Positions 33,195 to 44,599 of a stretch of DNA of 64,000 bases are shown one piece after another. A model generated the notes under the pieces. That model ran no database searches and had not been told where the DNA came from. It worked only from the letters and a program-made list of their open reading frames with translations. The first letter of the stretch is position 1, and each line of letters opens with the position of its first letter. The position numbers were made by a program, and so were the translations under genes. This stretch comes from Nautilus pompilius (lineage: Eukaryota; Mollusca; Cephalopoda; Nautilida; Nautilidae), in contig JACATO010000649.1 in the NCBI GenBank assembly GCA_018389105.1, positions 778,501 through 842,500 on the forward strand, given 5' to 3'.

Positions 33195-33240
<46 letters not shown>
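33195..33240. repeat. ATT microsatellite
   Basis: About 15 uninterrupted ATT trinucleotides. Confidence 0.97.
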
Positions 33241-34334
33241 TAAGGAATGTTTTTGAAAATTTGTTTCTTCTCAGGGATTCTTTTAAAGAATGCTTCAATG
33301 ATAGTCGCATAGACCTTGAAATCAATGTATCAAGCACCAGTTTACTTCGACAGCCTCATCCATCCGTCCAAGAGATGTTGCAGTGGTTGCTGAGACGAAG
33401 CTTAGCCCACCTAATCCGGAGTCCCACCCGTTTTCCGCTGAAACGGCTGTACATCACTAAAGTGGATTAAGTTACATTAACAACAGCTTCATCTTTGTTT
33501 ACTTTATATTTAAAAAAAAAGGGGGGAGTAGGTGGGTTGGTGTCCTTTAATGGTGGCGACGACGAAGGGGACGAGGATGCGATGTGCCACGCGCGGGGAC
33601 CACCTCTAAGGTAGTCAGGTTATCTTCCCTGATTCAGTCAAACAACCAGTTCTCCATAAAGTGGAAAGTTTGTAATCCGAGTTCTATTGCGTTATATTAA
33701 AGAAACTCAAACATTTAAAGGGTCTGTGAGCAACGCCCAGAAATAGATTACCCCCCCCCCTATCGGGGAAGAGGACTTACTTCAAACAGCACACACACAC
33801 CTCCCCCCCATCACTCCACCAATTTTTAAAGTTTGTGCCCCAGATACTGTTCTCCCAAGGTGAAAATCCACGCGAAGAGAGACCCCCTCTCCCCCTCATG
33901 ATGGTCAAATTATTAAATAGTATTAAGGTGTGTCTAAATATCGGCTGACATCGTCCAACCAAGCGACAAGACCACGAACGAACTGCAGCAAAAAACAAAC
34001 AAACAAAGAACTGCTGCCAAGGAGTGGAGGAGAAAGTTCATGTGAACAAACATACAAAAGTAAGTAAATACTGTGAATGATGTGGGGGGGGTGGGGGTGT
34101 GGATCTGTTCTTGGTATTAACCATAAATTCCAGCAATGTCAAGATACCGGCGACACCTTGTTCGGACTCCAAATATGTCAAATCCAGCAGTTGCCGCTCA
34201 TCAGAAGAAATAAAGCACAGCCCTACCTAATGACGTTAGCCCTGTCCACTCCATCTTGTTCAGCTTTAATGATTTATAGGTGATTTGCCCCCCCCCTTTT
34301 TTTGAAACATTTTTAAACTTTATACTAATCCAAT

Positions 34335-34560
34335 AAATGGGTAGGGTGCTGAAAATGCTAAAGTTGGAGACCTGAGTTCAATGACCACGAGGAAAGTTGG
34401 CAAATCTACCTGGCACAGTTTCCCCCCCTCCACTTTCCTCCCACATCTAAAACCCGAAAAGTTCCAATAGAGACCTTCTGCTTCACACCTGCTGTCCGGT
34501 TACCATGGGAAGGTTTGGGTGTCAATCAGGCTATTATCACCTGACTTTGCAAAATGGCTA
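34335..34560 (+). repeat. tRNA-derived SINE copy
   Basis: GGTAGGGTGCTGAAAATGC (from 34340) resembles an A box with its tRNA arm and GAGTTCAATGACC (34374-34386) is a good B box. The body includes TTCCTCCCACATCTAAAACC and AGTTCCAATAGAGACCTTCT at 34434-34475. This body matches segments at 35803-35850 and 60979-61030, indicating a dispersed family with at least three copies here. Confidence 0.6.
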
Positions 34561-34733
34561 CCAAATATAGAGAGAGAACATAATTGGAGAGCTGCGAGTC
34601 AGAGGAAAGTTGAAATTAATGAGAATTCCTTTATCCTCACCCACACCTCCCATTGTCAGACATTTGTACCAAAGTTGGTTCCTTCCTCGAAGTTGAATTT
34701 AGAATCACATCTTTTTTTTCCTATAAATTCCCT

Positions 34734-34747
34734 TTTTTTTTTTTTTT
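34734..34747. repeat. T homopolymer
   Basis: A run of about 14 T residues; an A-run of about 14 follows at 34916-34930. They flank about 170 bp of ordinary sequence. Confidence 0.7.
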
Positions 34748-34984
34748 GAACTTCTTTAGTCTAATGTACCTATGACCACAGAATGTGAGCCGACAATGGG
34801 ACAATAACCAGTACATTCCATGCAGGAGAGAGAGAGAGGTGGAGGGGAAACTGTCCCAGAACTCTTCTGAGATGGGGGGGGGGAAGAAACTCCTGGTCAA
34901 AGCCCAAAATAATTTAAAAAAAAAAAAAAACATTCTATTAACGGCTTTAAAGTGTTAATGCTATTGATCTTTTAAAAATATACA

Positions 34985-35062
34985 CACACACACACACACA
35001 TGGTTCCAGACCATAACTTATTGATTTTTGATTGAATAAACAAAAACAATCAGTATTTCCTT

Positions 35063-35098
<36 letters not shown>

Positions 35099-35690
35099 GG
35101 TATTTTTAATAACATTCCAACAGACCAGTGTACAAAATGTCACAGCTGTTGACTTAGTGTCCATAGGAAAGGGGGGGGAGAGAGGAAAAAATATCTTTTT
35201 ATATTGAAAAACTTTGCCACGTGACACCCTAACAAATTATTGGTTTAAAGAAAAGATCAGACATCCTTTCTTTTATTTAGGATAATTTATAACATTGAGA
35301 GATTATTCTCGAGCGACTGAGTAACCCACCCATCTCTAAACCAGATTTCCCTCTGTAGTGAAAGGTCATCAAGACTGAGCACTTGGAATCACATTTTATT
35401 AAAGTTTTTAAGAATTGTATTTTAAAAAAAAATTAAAGTCCAAGACTCATATATATATATATATATTATACTGCTATTAACATATCATAAAGAACTAAAG
35501 AAAAAATACTAGTGATTATAATCTTAGTTAATTTAAACTTGGTAAATCTTTTTAAATGCTCAGGGTACATCTTACGACGTGTGATCAAATTTAAAGTTCT
35601 CCCAATATGTCGAAATATTTATCTTTCCTTAAAATCCTCCCTCCCAACCAGGATGCCAGTTTTAAAACAAATGTAATGCTAATCATGTTT
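34985..35690. other. No gene recognised; CA, TC and TA microsatellites
   Basis: CA run near 34983-35000, TC run at about 35071-35092 and TA run at 35450-35466. Other sequence is AT-rich with no supported gene. Confidence 0.6.
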
Positions 35691-35704
35691 CCTTCTCCTC
35701 ACTT

Positions 35705-35965
35705 CTAACCAGGAGTTCTGGTAGGGTTCCAAATCATGGAGGGGGGGGGGGGTGGTTTGGTGACCCCGGTTGCAAGACTTCTTTCTGCTCTTCTTCCATT
35801 ACCAGTTTCCTCCCATAGATAAACAGAAGAGTTCTAGTGGAGGCTTTGTGCTAAGCCACCCGCTGTGCCTTGTGGAAGTAGCCCAATCCCTCACTCCCGA
35901 TTTCCATCAGTGGGAATTAGGAGGGTGCCAGACCAATAGCCTCACCTTGTATAAAATGGCAGCTG
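35705..35965 (+). repeat. Second SINE-family copy
   Basis: GTTTCCTCCCATAGATAAAC and AGTTCTAGTGGAGGCTTTGT (35804-35850) correspond to the body of the SINE-like copy at 34434-34475. The segment CCGCTGTGCCTTGTGGAAGT aligns with the sequence after it. The 5' tRNA-like part is obscured by a G-run at 35742-35753. Confidence 0.45.
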
Positions 35966-35969
35966 GTTG

Positions 35970-36960
35970 CTGAACCGGAACCACTGCGCCTGTGTGTTGA
36001 CACTGGTACCAGAAGGGCATGCATGTGTCTCTGCTAGAGATGTTCAAATGAAACCTGGCTAAAATATAACTGGCGCAATCACATCCAACAAGTTCCAAAT
36101 AGATGGTTTTTCCTTTTTTCTCCCTGCCAGCCAGAGGAAGGGGAGGGGACAAAACACGTCCCGTCTCTGTAAACAGGGCATTGGGTTTATTAAGCTCTGA
36201 GAAATATTGAAAGATTTGAGAACTCTGTTGAGTGGGGTTAAAGGGACATTTTTGAAACACGAGGATTTACCTAACAAAAGACCTACCGGCGATGCCGCAA
36301 GTGTGTGTGTGGGGGGGGGGACTGTTGTTTGTGGTGCCGTAGTGATGAACTGGGGCCCTGCTCGGCAGAAAATAGAAAATGACTTCATGAACTGAAACAA
36401 AAAAAAAAAAAAAAAAAATCTAATCTAAAACCCATCATTTACCTGTCAGTCACATGGAGGGAGCTAAAATCATTGATCTTGCAGCAAACAGAAGAGGTGC
36501 AAATAACACCACTTGATGTAATGAATTACTAAAATTAAATGCCTAATCACAGAATAATTCCAGGCCATTTATTTGCTAAATACTCCGGAGAAATATCATC
36601 AATCTTGTTAAATTTGTGTTGGTTACAAGTAAAACGTGTGACGCTCATGGTACCATGAGGGCAGAAGGTGGCAATTAACTCTTTATGGAGCGCAGCCAGG
36701 TCTCTGTAAAGGTGGTGACCAGACCTTCCCCAGTTTACTTAACCTTCCAGGTTTTGTAGGAACTAGTTTAAAACAAGTGCAGTCAACATGCTCCAAACCA
36801 CGTGTGTGTGTGTATGTGTGTGTGTGAAGAATGAAAAAAGATGGCATGCTTTTTTTTTTTTTAGAGAGAAAGGGGAAAAGTGCCAACCATTATAATCCAT
36901 GGTGGTCAGATCAGTTTTTTTTTGTCGTTGTTGTTTATTCACTACAAATAATTCCTCTCC
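35970..36960. other. No gene recognised
   Basis: Overlapping frames at 35907-36400 show no domains. G-run at 36311-36320, A-run at 36399-36418 and a GT run near 36804-36828. Confidence 0.5.
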
Positions 36961-36982
36961 TCCGTCCCTTGCCAAGAGTCAG

Positions 36983-37600
36983 AATGATGTCAGTATAGAG
37001 ATGAAGAGAGAATGATGTCAGTATATATATATATATATATATATATGATGTCAGTGTAGAGAGAGATGAAAAGAGAGAATGATGTCAGTACAGAGAGATG
37101 GAGAGACAGAGAATGATGTCAGTATAGAGAGAGAGATGGAGAGACAGAGAATGATGTCAGTATAGAGAGAGAGATGGAGAGACAGAGAATGATGTCAGTA
37201 TAGAGAGAGAGATGGAGAGACAGAGAATGATGTCAGTATAGAGAGAGAGATGGAGAGACAGAGAATGATGTTAGTATAGAGAGAGAGATGGAGAGAGAGA
37301 GAGAGAATGATGTCAGTATAGAGATATGGAGAGAGAGAGAGAGAGAATGATGTCAGTATAGAGAGAGAGAGATGGAGAGAGAGAGAATGATGTCAGTAGA
37401 GAGAGAGAGAGATGGAGAGACAGAGAATGATGTCAGTATAGAGAAAAAGAGATTGATGTCAGTATATATAGAGAGATGGAGAGAGAGAGAATGATGTCAG
37501 TATAAAGAGAGAGAGATGGAGAGACAGAGAATGATGTCAGTATAGAGAAAAAGAGATTGATGTCAGTATATATAGAGAGATGGAGAGAGAAGAGAACAAA
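36983..37600 (+). repeat. GA-rich minisatellite array with TGATGTCA cores (array 2)
   Basis: Direct repeats of AATGATGTCAGTATAGAGAG, (GA)n, GATGGAGAGACAGAG, about 35-50 bp each. By eye about 16 TGATGTCA cores and one TGATGTTA, but no TGACGTCA. A TA microsatellite (37023-37046) has grown inside one unit. A compound unit containing GAGAAAAAGAGATTGATGTC occurs twice, about 105 bp apart (near 37440 and 37545). Layout and flanking words relate it to arrays 1 and 3. Confidence 0.93.
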
Positions 37601-40600
37601 TTGATTAAAAGTCTCTTTAGGTGTGACAAATCTTTCTCTCCCTCTTCCCTTTCTTCATTTATATAAAACCAATAAAACCCAGCAGAAAAAAAAAAAAACA
37701 TTGCAGCAAGGGTATCAGGCAGATTCTCAGTTGATGTCCTTAGCATATATTTTCAAGAGAAATATTTTTGAAGCAAAAGATAAATTAAGCGCATAAACTC
37801 TACAGAAAAAAATTCACCTAAATTTCTCTTCTAAATTCTTTATTTTCCACAACCTTTAATTTTCTTCTTTCGTTTTTCAACTTTGATAATAAAACTTTAA
37901 AAAAAACGACGACGACGAATTGTTTTTGAAATGTACCAGTTTGCAGATTGAAGGAGCTGGTCAGAAACCCACTGAGTCTGGTTGAAATTCTAACAATGAA
38001 GAATTTTGGATCAACTACCTGGTTGCAGGAACTCTTACACGAGTTTACCACCGACCTGCCTCCAACCCGAAACACCCTTGAAGACAAACTCATTCCCATT
38101 ACCATATTTTCGGTACTTTACGAGATTGTGCAGTCAGCATTTTCCCCATACAGGTGATAGCAACAAGAGGCTCGTTACGCACAAAACTGAGACTACTGGA
38201 ATTTTTCACGCCTCTGCAGAAGCTGTAAAAAAAACAGGAGGAGGAAGAGGAGAGACTTCTTTCACTAAACATCAGTTTGTTAACCCTTTAAAAAAAAAAA
38301 AAGTATTTTTAGTATTTGCAACAGTTGCAAACCTTCTAACTAGGAATTGTTTAAACCCTCTAAATGTTCTTCTTCTGTATCCGCCTACTTGATGAATTGA
38401 AAATTTAAGCACAAGAAATCCGTTTCTAGGGTCCATGACGGGTTCCTTTTGAAACATGTCCTAAAAACAACAAAAATTACAGTGATAACCATAATTAATC
38501 AGCACACTGCCATTAGATTATTTCTTCTCATTTAGCGAGTTCAAGTATTCAGAGTGTTTCACACCATAATTAATATTCCAGATAATCAACTGCCTGGATT
38601 CTGGTTGTAATCCAGATTTTAAAAAAAAAAATGTTTAGAATTAACGGCTGAGTGAAGATTAACGTTCTTTTTTTGTTGTTGTTTTTCCCTTTTATGTAAT
38701 TTTCGCCTAATTTAAAAGTCTGGCAGTTATTTCCCCTGGGAGAGCTCGATTCATGGAGGGGAGTACACTTCAAAAGTGAATCAAACAAAATGTAGATAAC
38801 TGAATGGATTGCCATTTCATCTCATTTGCGTAATGTCTGTTTTTACATAAAAGAGGGGGCTGGGCAAAGATATTGGGGGGGGGAGGTGCTTATGATAACT
38901 AAGAACGAAGAAGCAACTTTACACTGACATTCCAAAGCTTCCAATTTACCATGTCAAGAACAAAACCCATCTCAAATAAAGAGCAATTTTCTCCATAAAA
39001 CAACAAAGAGAGAGAGAGAGAGAAAGAACACGATTTAGTTCAGCAGGTGCATCACACAGAAAAAATAATCTGCATCCCTTTAATTAGAAAACCATGCCCT
39101 TTCAGCGATTAGATGTAGCCATGGTCACTAATTCAACCATTGTGGAGACTGGTACGTTCAAAATGTGCCATAAACAAAATGACAGGTAAATCTTCTCTAA
39201 AGACATTATCTCTAAATGTCTTTTGTACCGACAATAAGAACACGGATTTAGGTAGGCGGTACACAGCAAAAAACACATGGAGACATCTTTGTGAAGAGCC
39301 CATTAATGGGAAAGCAGATATTTTTATGACAGGTGTTACCCAGCTTGTACGAACTCTGCATACAACCAGTGATTTATTATGTCCAAGCTTGGTCCCTGCC
39401 ATATTAGCCTGATAGAAATGTCGGGCTTGAGTGAACAGGAACGTCCTTTGTCAAAAACATTATTAATGCAATGTTAAGCAGACATTTAATTGTTGTTTTC
39501 TCTCTTTTCCTTCCTTCTCAACCTAACAAAGCAAATTTAAATGCATCAGATGGCAAAATAAGAAATATCCTCAATGTATATTTCCCAACCTTAGGCTGCA
39601 GTAGCCTGAAAATTTGTATAGTATATCACAAAATAATGAGATATACTGGCAGCCATAAATGTATGGTCATCAACAAATTACCTCGCCACATTCAATACAG
39701 TTCATTAGTGCATGTAGGTAAATAATAAAAAACGGAAGGAAAGAGAATGGAGGAAATAGAGAAGAAAAATAAAGGAAAAGAAGCAAGAGAAGAAAAGGAG
39801 AGATTGAGTGAGAGATGGAGAAACTGGGAGGGAGGAGAGGAATGGAGAGAGAGAGAGATGGGGGAAGAGAGAAAGGAAAGGAAGGGGAGAAAAAGAGGAA
39901 AAATCTCATTTACCAGCAGATTGTGGAGCAGTCTCCCTTCCTCCTGATGCTGATTAGCATTCATTGATATCTGGGATGTGAAACAACAGGAATATTTACT
40001 TTTATCTTTCTCCAATTTGCAAAAAAAAAAAAAAAATGCACTGTAACATTGGTAAGGCATCTTAAAAATACTGCACAGTGTACATATTGAAGAAGGGCAA
40101 GATGTATCATCAGAAAGTGTTTGGGGATGCAGAACTGAGAAATGAATGTTGTCTGGTTGATGCTTTTTGCCTCCATTAAGAGGAGACCTGATGATGCAGG
40201 TGTATCGAAGAATAAAAAAAAACTCAAGGTAAAAGAAAGCGGACAGGTACCCATTTCTTCAGTCCTCTACGATCACTTACCGATACCAGTGGGTCATAAT
40301 TAAAACTTACACAGACAAGTCGGATCCCAGTTAATCTGTTCTTACGAAAGATCGTTTATTCCACTTATAAAGAATTTGTCCCGAACATCTGTTTGCTTTA
40401 AAAAAAAAAATATAATAATAATAATTCATGCACTAGAAATCCAGTGACTTAATGCAAAAGAACAAAGAAAAATTGGTAAAAGCCACCAATCAGGATAATG
40501 AGAGAGCACATCTGAAGACGAGATGATCCGTCTGATGTTTTCAGATTCTCTCATTTCAAGTTCTATTACTCAGCGTCACCAACCTTGTATCACGTGACCG

Positions 40601-41580
40601 CAACTGTCATAGCTCCGATAAGTTCCATCTGGTTTCAAAATCCCAAAGCAGTAAAACAGTTTAAGGACTCTCATCAATTCATTATTACTATTATTATTAT
40701 TTTGCATGCAATGAAATCAAATCAGAGCGGAAATTCTGCTCTATTAACAGGCTCCCCGACCCCACACCCACCCAAGACTTGTTTACTTTCACTTTCCAAA
40801 CAGCAGAAACTTTTAGATGAAGTCCAAGAAACAGCCTGGTGCTCGTAGGCCACCAGTGCTAACTAAAAGAACAAAGATACATTTATAGGCAAACCCAGGC
40901 GACGTCATGTGTACCATATTCTGCAGAAAAAGAAGAGATTTCCAAATCGACCATGTCAGTTTATAAAAAGTAATAATAATAATAATAACAGAGTGCGGAG
41001 TTACTGTATTTTCATGACGCAATTGGAACTTCGCAGAAAAGACACCGAAGATCTGTCAAAGTTTGAAGGGTTCACTAAAGCTTAGGCTTTAACAAACTCT
41101 GAATTCCCTGCTGGGAATGTGCGCCCTTTGACTAACTAAGGGACACACTAAATTTTGTAAAGTTTCAAATCCCCCCCCACCTGATATTTTAAAAAAATGA
41201 AGTTTTCCCAAAACCTTTTGTTTTGGAAACCATCTTTATAAACTGTCTGTTGCGGTGTTTCCTTAACTTATTCAAAACTGGACGGTGTAGCTGTCGGTGA
41301 GTGGGACAGTAAGAACCCTCAGTCACACATAAATCAGTTAGCTTATTGGGCAAACAAAGAGAAGATTAAATTTAAGTTATCCAAGGAAAAAAGGTGTGTC
41401 TTGGGTGGGTCAGACATTTTGGTTGCTTGTGAATTGGATAATGCAAGAGATACAAAAAGCAGAAAGGGGAAACGGATCTGAAGAGAGGCTAGATAGAAAG
41501 TAGCTTAAGGAGTCTGAAGAAAGCAATGTGCTGACAAATGGCGAACAGCAAAACCTTAGAAGAACCAGTTCCTCTGTAAA
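37600..41580. other. No gene recognised
   Basis: No supported gene. Frames at 37818-38392, 38570-38815 and 39133-39725 lie on both strands without recognisable domains. A second polypurine tract of about 165 bp lies at 39735-39905, and AT/ATT-rich runs occur near 40411, 40690 and 40970. Confidence 0.5.
39735..39905 (+). repeat. Polypurine tract
   Basis: About 165 bp of almost pure A/G on the plus strand, resembling the tract at 26806-27128 in composition but without clear alignment. The associated open frames are low-complexity shadows. Confidence 0.8.
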
Positions 41581-41581
41581 A

Positions 41582-41982
41582 TCACTGGCCGGTGCATAGG
41601 ATAGTATAGATGTGGAGAGTCCTTACATGCACAAACTTCTTGGGTTTACCGGAAATGCATGATTCCAAAAAAAAAAAGGAAAGATGATTTCTAAAACCTC
41701 CGCTGGCGCAGTCAGACCTCTCATATTGGTAAAACAGGGCACTCTTCGCTGGACCGTGTGGTAAAGACAAGTTTTGAACAGAGATGTCATCTCTGGATGA
41801 GATGTCAAAGCCTCCCGACAAGACGAGCACGCTGTTGTGACCGTCTCTGCAGACAGCGACACTTCTGGCATAACAGATTCTTCCAATGTGTGCTGGTATT
41901 CCTGCCATATAATCGAAGAAAACGAACTATGCACCTGACCAGCAAAGACTTGTTTAAAAAAAAAAAAAAAACACACAGACAA
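41582..41982 (-). other. Two overlapping minus-strand open frames, unassigned
   Basis: The minus strand is open in two frames over the same 300 bp. One (41623-41982) includes EEYQ-like helical text and TVTTACSSCREALTSHPEMT; the other (41582-41908) includes VAVCRDGHNSVLVLSGGFD, which superficially resembles a propeller-blade strand. The plus strand is also open. Neither frame shows a motif strong enough to assign. It may be an exon, a decayed element or chance. Confidence 0.25.
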
Positions 41983-41989
41983 TTACTGA

Positions 41990-43050
41990 TTTTCGTGGTT
42001 GTTTTGCTCACAAAATGTCTCCCCCACCATCACTGGAACCTACGGGGAGGTGGGGGGGGGTTAAAGATGAACCGAGTGTAACCGGATGTGTTCTCCTTCT
42101 GAAACAAAACCAGAGACGACCAACCTTCACCTTTATTCTAGCAGCAGATTATCATTTCACTCTTCATCACTAATCTTTCATTCAAAAATCCACGAAGTAT
42201 TCCCTATCTCATTTGATCTTATTTTATTGTAGCATATAGTTAAATCATAACTTATAATGGAAGGGAGACTACTATAGCAATCATGTTTGTAAGCGTGATC
42301 TAAGAAAATTAAAATAATATTGTAGTTAAAACAAAACAAAAAAGTTTTTGTATTTTTTTTTTTTTTTACATTAATTCTCTGTCAGAAGTACGACGGGTAC
42401 ATTCCATATTTTCGTCTGCATCCTTTATCAATTAGGTACACAGCTTTAATCCCAATTCTCGCTGGAATTTTGTTCTGATGTCAACAAAAATGGCCTGCAC
42501 TGCTTACATAATCTACTCTCATTAATAAAAACACGACGAGGTGCTTTTTCCACGCACGTGACATGGTACTACACCCAACAAAATTATAAGGAACATCCAA
42601 ACAAAAAACCCAACCAGACAGCAATTTTATGTTCAGCTGCGGTTCCTTCCCCCTGCCCAAGTAGGTTTGCTCTAGTGTATGTGTGCTGACACCATTTTAC
42701 ATAAGTTCAACAAAATTTGATGACATCATCGGAGGTGCAGAGAGAGAGGTGCGTACGCACATTTCGTTTATTCTTCATGTCAGGTTTCATCCACACGATG
42801 ACATTTTAATGGAAGCATTTACAGACTTCGCCACGTAGGTGTAAATAATTGCCCTTTAAATAGATGTTCCGTCAAAGCGCCGTGAGCAAACAGAGGTACG
42901 GCTGGAAGTCCTGCCGATGCGCTATTTAAGAAAACAGAGAGAGTTGGTTCAGGCAGTTTCCCATCATCACCACGTTATCACTGGTTCTGTTTCTGCTACC
43001 AGGATGGCAAGGAAGTGCCAGAACCAACCAGTGCCCATACGGTGCCAATT
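41990..43050. other. No gene recognised
   Basis: Ordinary sequence with A-, T- and G-runs (for example 41955-41971, 42051-42060 and 42353-42367). No coding evidence. Confidence 0.55.
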
Positions 43051-43061
43051 TTTCGTGTTTG

Positions 43062-43090
43062 CGCTCATCGTATCAAAGCTACGATGAGCG
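43062..43090 (+). other. Perfect 11-bp stem hairpin
   Basis: CGCTCATCGTA (43062-43072) and TACGATGAGCG (43080-43090) are perfect inverted repeats around the 7-base loop TCAAAGC. The hairpin would be stable as RNA or cruciform. No transcript or U-run follows that would make it a terminator. Confidence 0.85.
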
Positions 43091-43191
43091 GGGATGGGGT
43101 TGGGTTTTCAGACTTGTAGTCTCCACAGAAGAAACAAGCATTAAAGCTATGATATTGCCTCTGCCAGCAGTTACAAAGGCACCACCACTCG

Positions 43192-43213
43192 GGATTGTTG
43201 TTAACGACAATCC
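43192..43213. other. 22-bp near-perfect palindrome centred on GTTAAC
   Basis: GGATTGTTGTTAACGACAATCC is palindromic at 10 of 11 base pairs, the exception being a T/G pair. It could be a dimeric factor binding site or a chance palindrome. Confidence 0.7.
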
Positions 43214-43219
43214 TTTTTC

Positions 43220-43890
43220 CAGAACCCTTACCGGTCTATCAGTGGCATATTGCATGCATGCAAGAATGGGTGGAGTGGAGGAAAGGAGAAAGGCAAAAAC
43301 TTGGAATTGAGAATTAAAACAAGGTAATAGATCGGCTATAATATTTTAAAGTTGCTGATAGTAAAGTGATAAGAGAAACAGATAATCCTTTCCCGTAATC
43401 TATTTATTTTTCTTCTTCTAATAAAGCACCTTTAGTAACATCACTTGCACACAAAGGTAAGGTTCATTTATCCCCAAACACGTGCAGCAATGGTTTTTGC
43501 ACTTTCTGAACACTTCAAACAACAACAACGAAATAAAACACAAAGCCATGAAGCAGGTTAACCAGACCCTCGTTGCAGCAACTCAATTCATCAGACTTTT
43601 CAAAAAGCCTCCTCCGCAACTGTACGAACACACTACAAAGATATTCCAGCATTTAATTTGTTGCCATCAGATTGCGCCTTCTCAATACGTGTGTTCGAGT
43701 GGAGGGTATTGATCTATAGAGTCCTGGTGGACGATCTGGCTCAGTCGGTGTGCTCATAAGCAGCAGAGTTCTCCAGTACACGTCCATGAGTGTCGAACAT
43801 GGGTCCAATGTTATTTGATTGACTGCAAACTCGTTAGCTGCCCTGTAACAGAAAGATCTCCAGGTCCTCGTGCCGCCACAGCCCAAAATC
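43220..43890. other. No gene recognised
   Basis: Short frames on both strands without domains. The minus-strand sequence just above this interval may belong to the 3' part of the LINE fragment. Confidence 0.45.
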
Positions 43891-44119
43891 CTGGTAACTG
43901 GCTAGAGTGCTGGTAGTCGTCCTGACCTGTCATTTCGAACCCCCCAAAGCAATCCTGTGCCAGAGTCGCCAAGACCCACTGAAGCACTCATCATTCACAG
44001 AGAAAGGCGGCACCCCGATAAAACTTTTTTTTTTAGATGTGGGGTTTGGCCATTCGCAAATGTCCAGCCTGTTGTGATGCTTATAAAACCATGTCCCCTT
44101 GTAAAGTAAGAGTCCGAGT

Positions 44120-44575
44120 GACTAGGTCTTGTCTACACATCCCTACCTTCTAAATCCCAAATCCCTTGTCTCCGTCGCTATGTAATTTCCAATGTGCAAG
44201 ACTCGGAAGCTTGGCTTGATTTATGCTAAATGAGGTCCTTCACCCACCAAAGCTGCTCGTGGGGGGAGAGGGTACCTTTTGCATCACTTTCAGACTGTCA
44301 ACACTCCTAACAAGGTAAGAGTACCAGATGTGGACTGCATGCTCCAGATGGGGTCTAACCAACACTTTAGACAAAGTTCTAAAGATTTTGCTAGTGGAGC
44401 ACCGACTCATCGCTGGACTCCATGGCTTATCATACTGCAAGCTACGTTGGAGGCAGGGCGAATATTGTAGCTTGGTTCCAAATGGATCCACAACATTGTG
44501 CCTGGTTCCCCCTCTAATGGGGAGGGGAGCCAGTTCCTGGATTCTCTTGCTCTTCTGTAGCATCCTGTCCCGCAT
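44120..44575 (-). pseudogene. Non-LTR retrotransposon (LINE) reverse-transcriptase C-terminal fragment
   Basis: The minus-strand frame 44240-44575 contains SKIFRTLSKVLVRPHLEHAV followed by HIWYSYLVRSVDSLKVMQKV. This is the thumb-side motif of CR1/Jockey-like LINE reverse transcriptases (LYK-x-LVRPHLEY-x-x-x-W-x-PYL, then a VQRRATK-like segment). The expected next motif (LPSL-x-x-RR-x-RGD) appears only as the decayed KLPSLAHWKL in another frame near 44190. The catalytic FADD part is absent, consistent with 5' truncation. It is dead. Confidence 0.7.
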
Positions 44576-44599
44576 CTATTTCACAATCACCAAAATCGA

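Larger units (their letters stand above)
31945..34325. other. No gene recognised; several microsatellites
   Basis: It contains a GA run near 32150-32167, a TATG/TACA microsatellite at about 33000-33072 and an ATT run at 33195-33240. A minus-strand frame near 31985-32090 reads EATEFMQNMAAQERELRSV then stop and looks protein-like, but I cannot identify it. The other frames (32209-32846, 33777-33998) show no domains. Confidence 0.45.

Noticed and set aside
43062..43090. Hairpin as a transcription terminator
   Set aside because: No U-run follows and intrinsic terminators are not expected in an animal nuclear genome.
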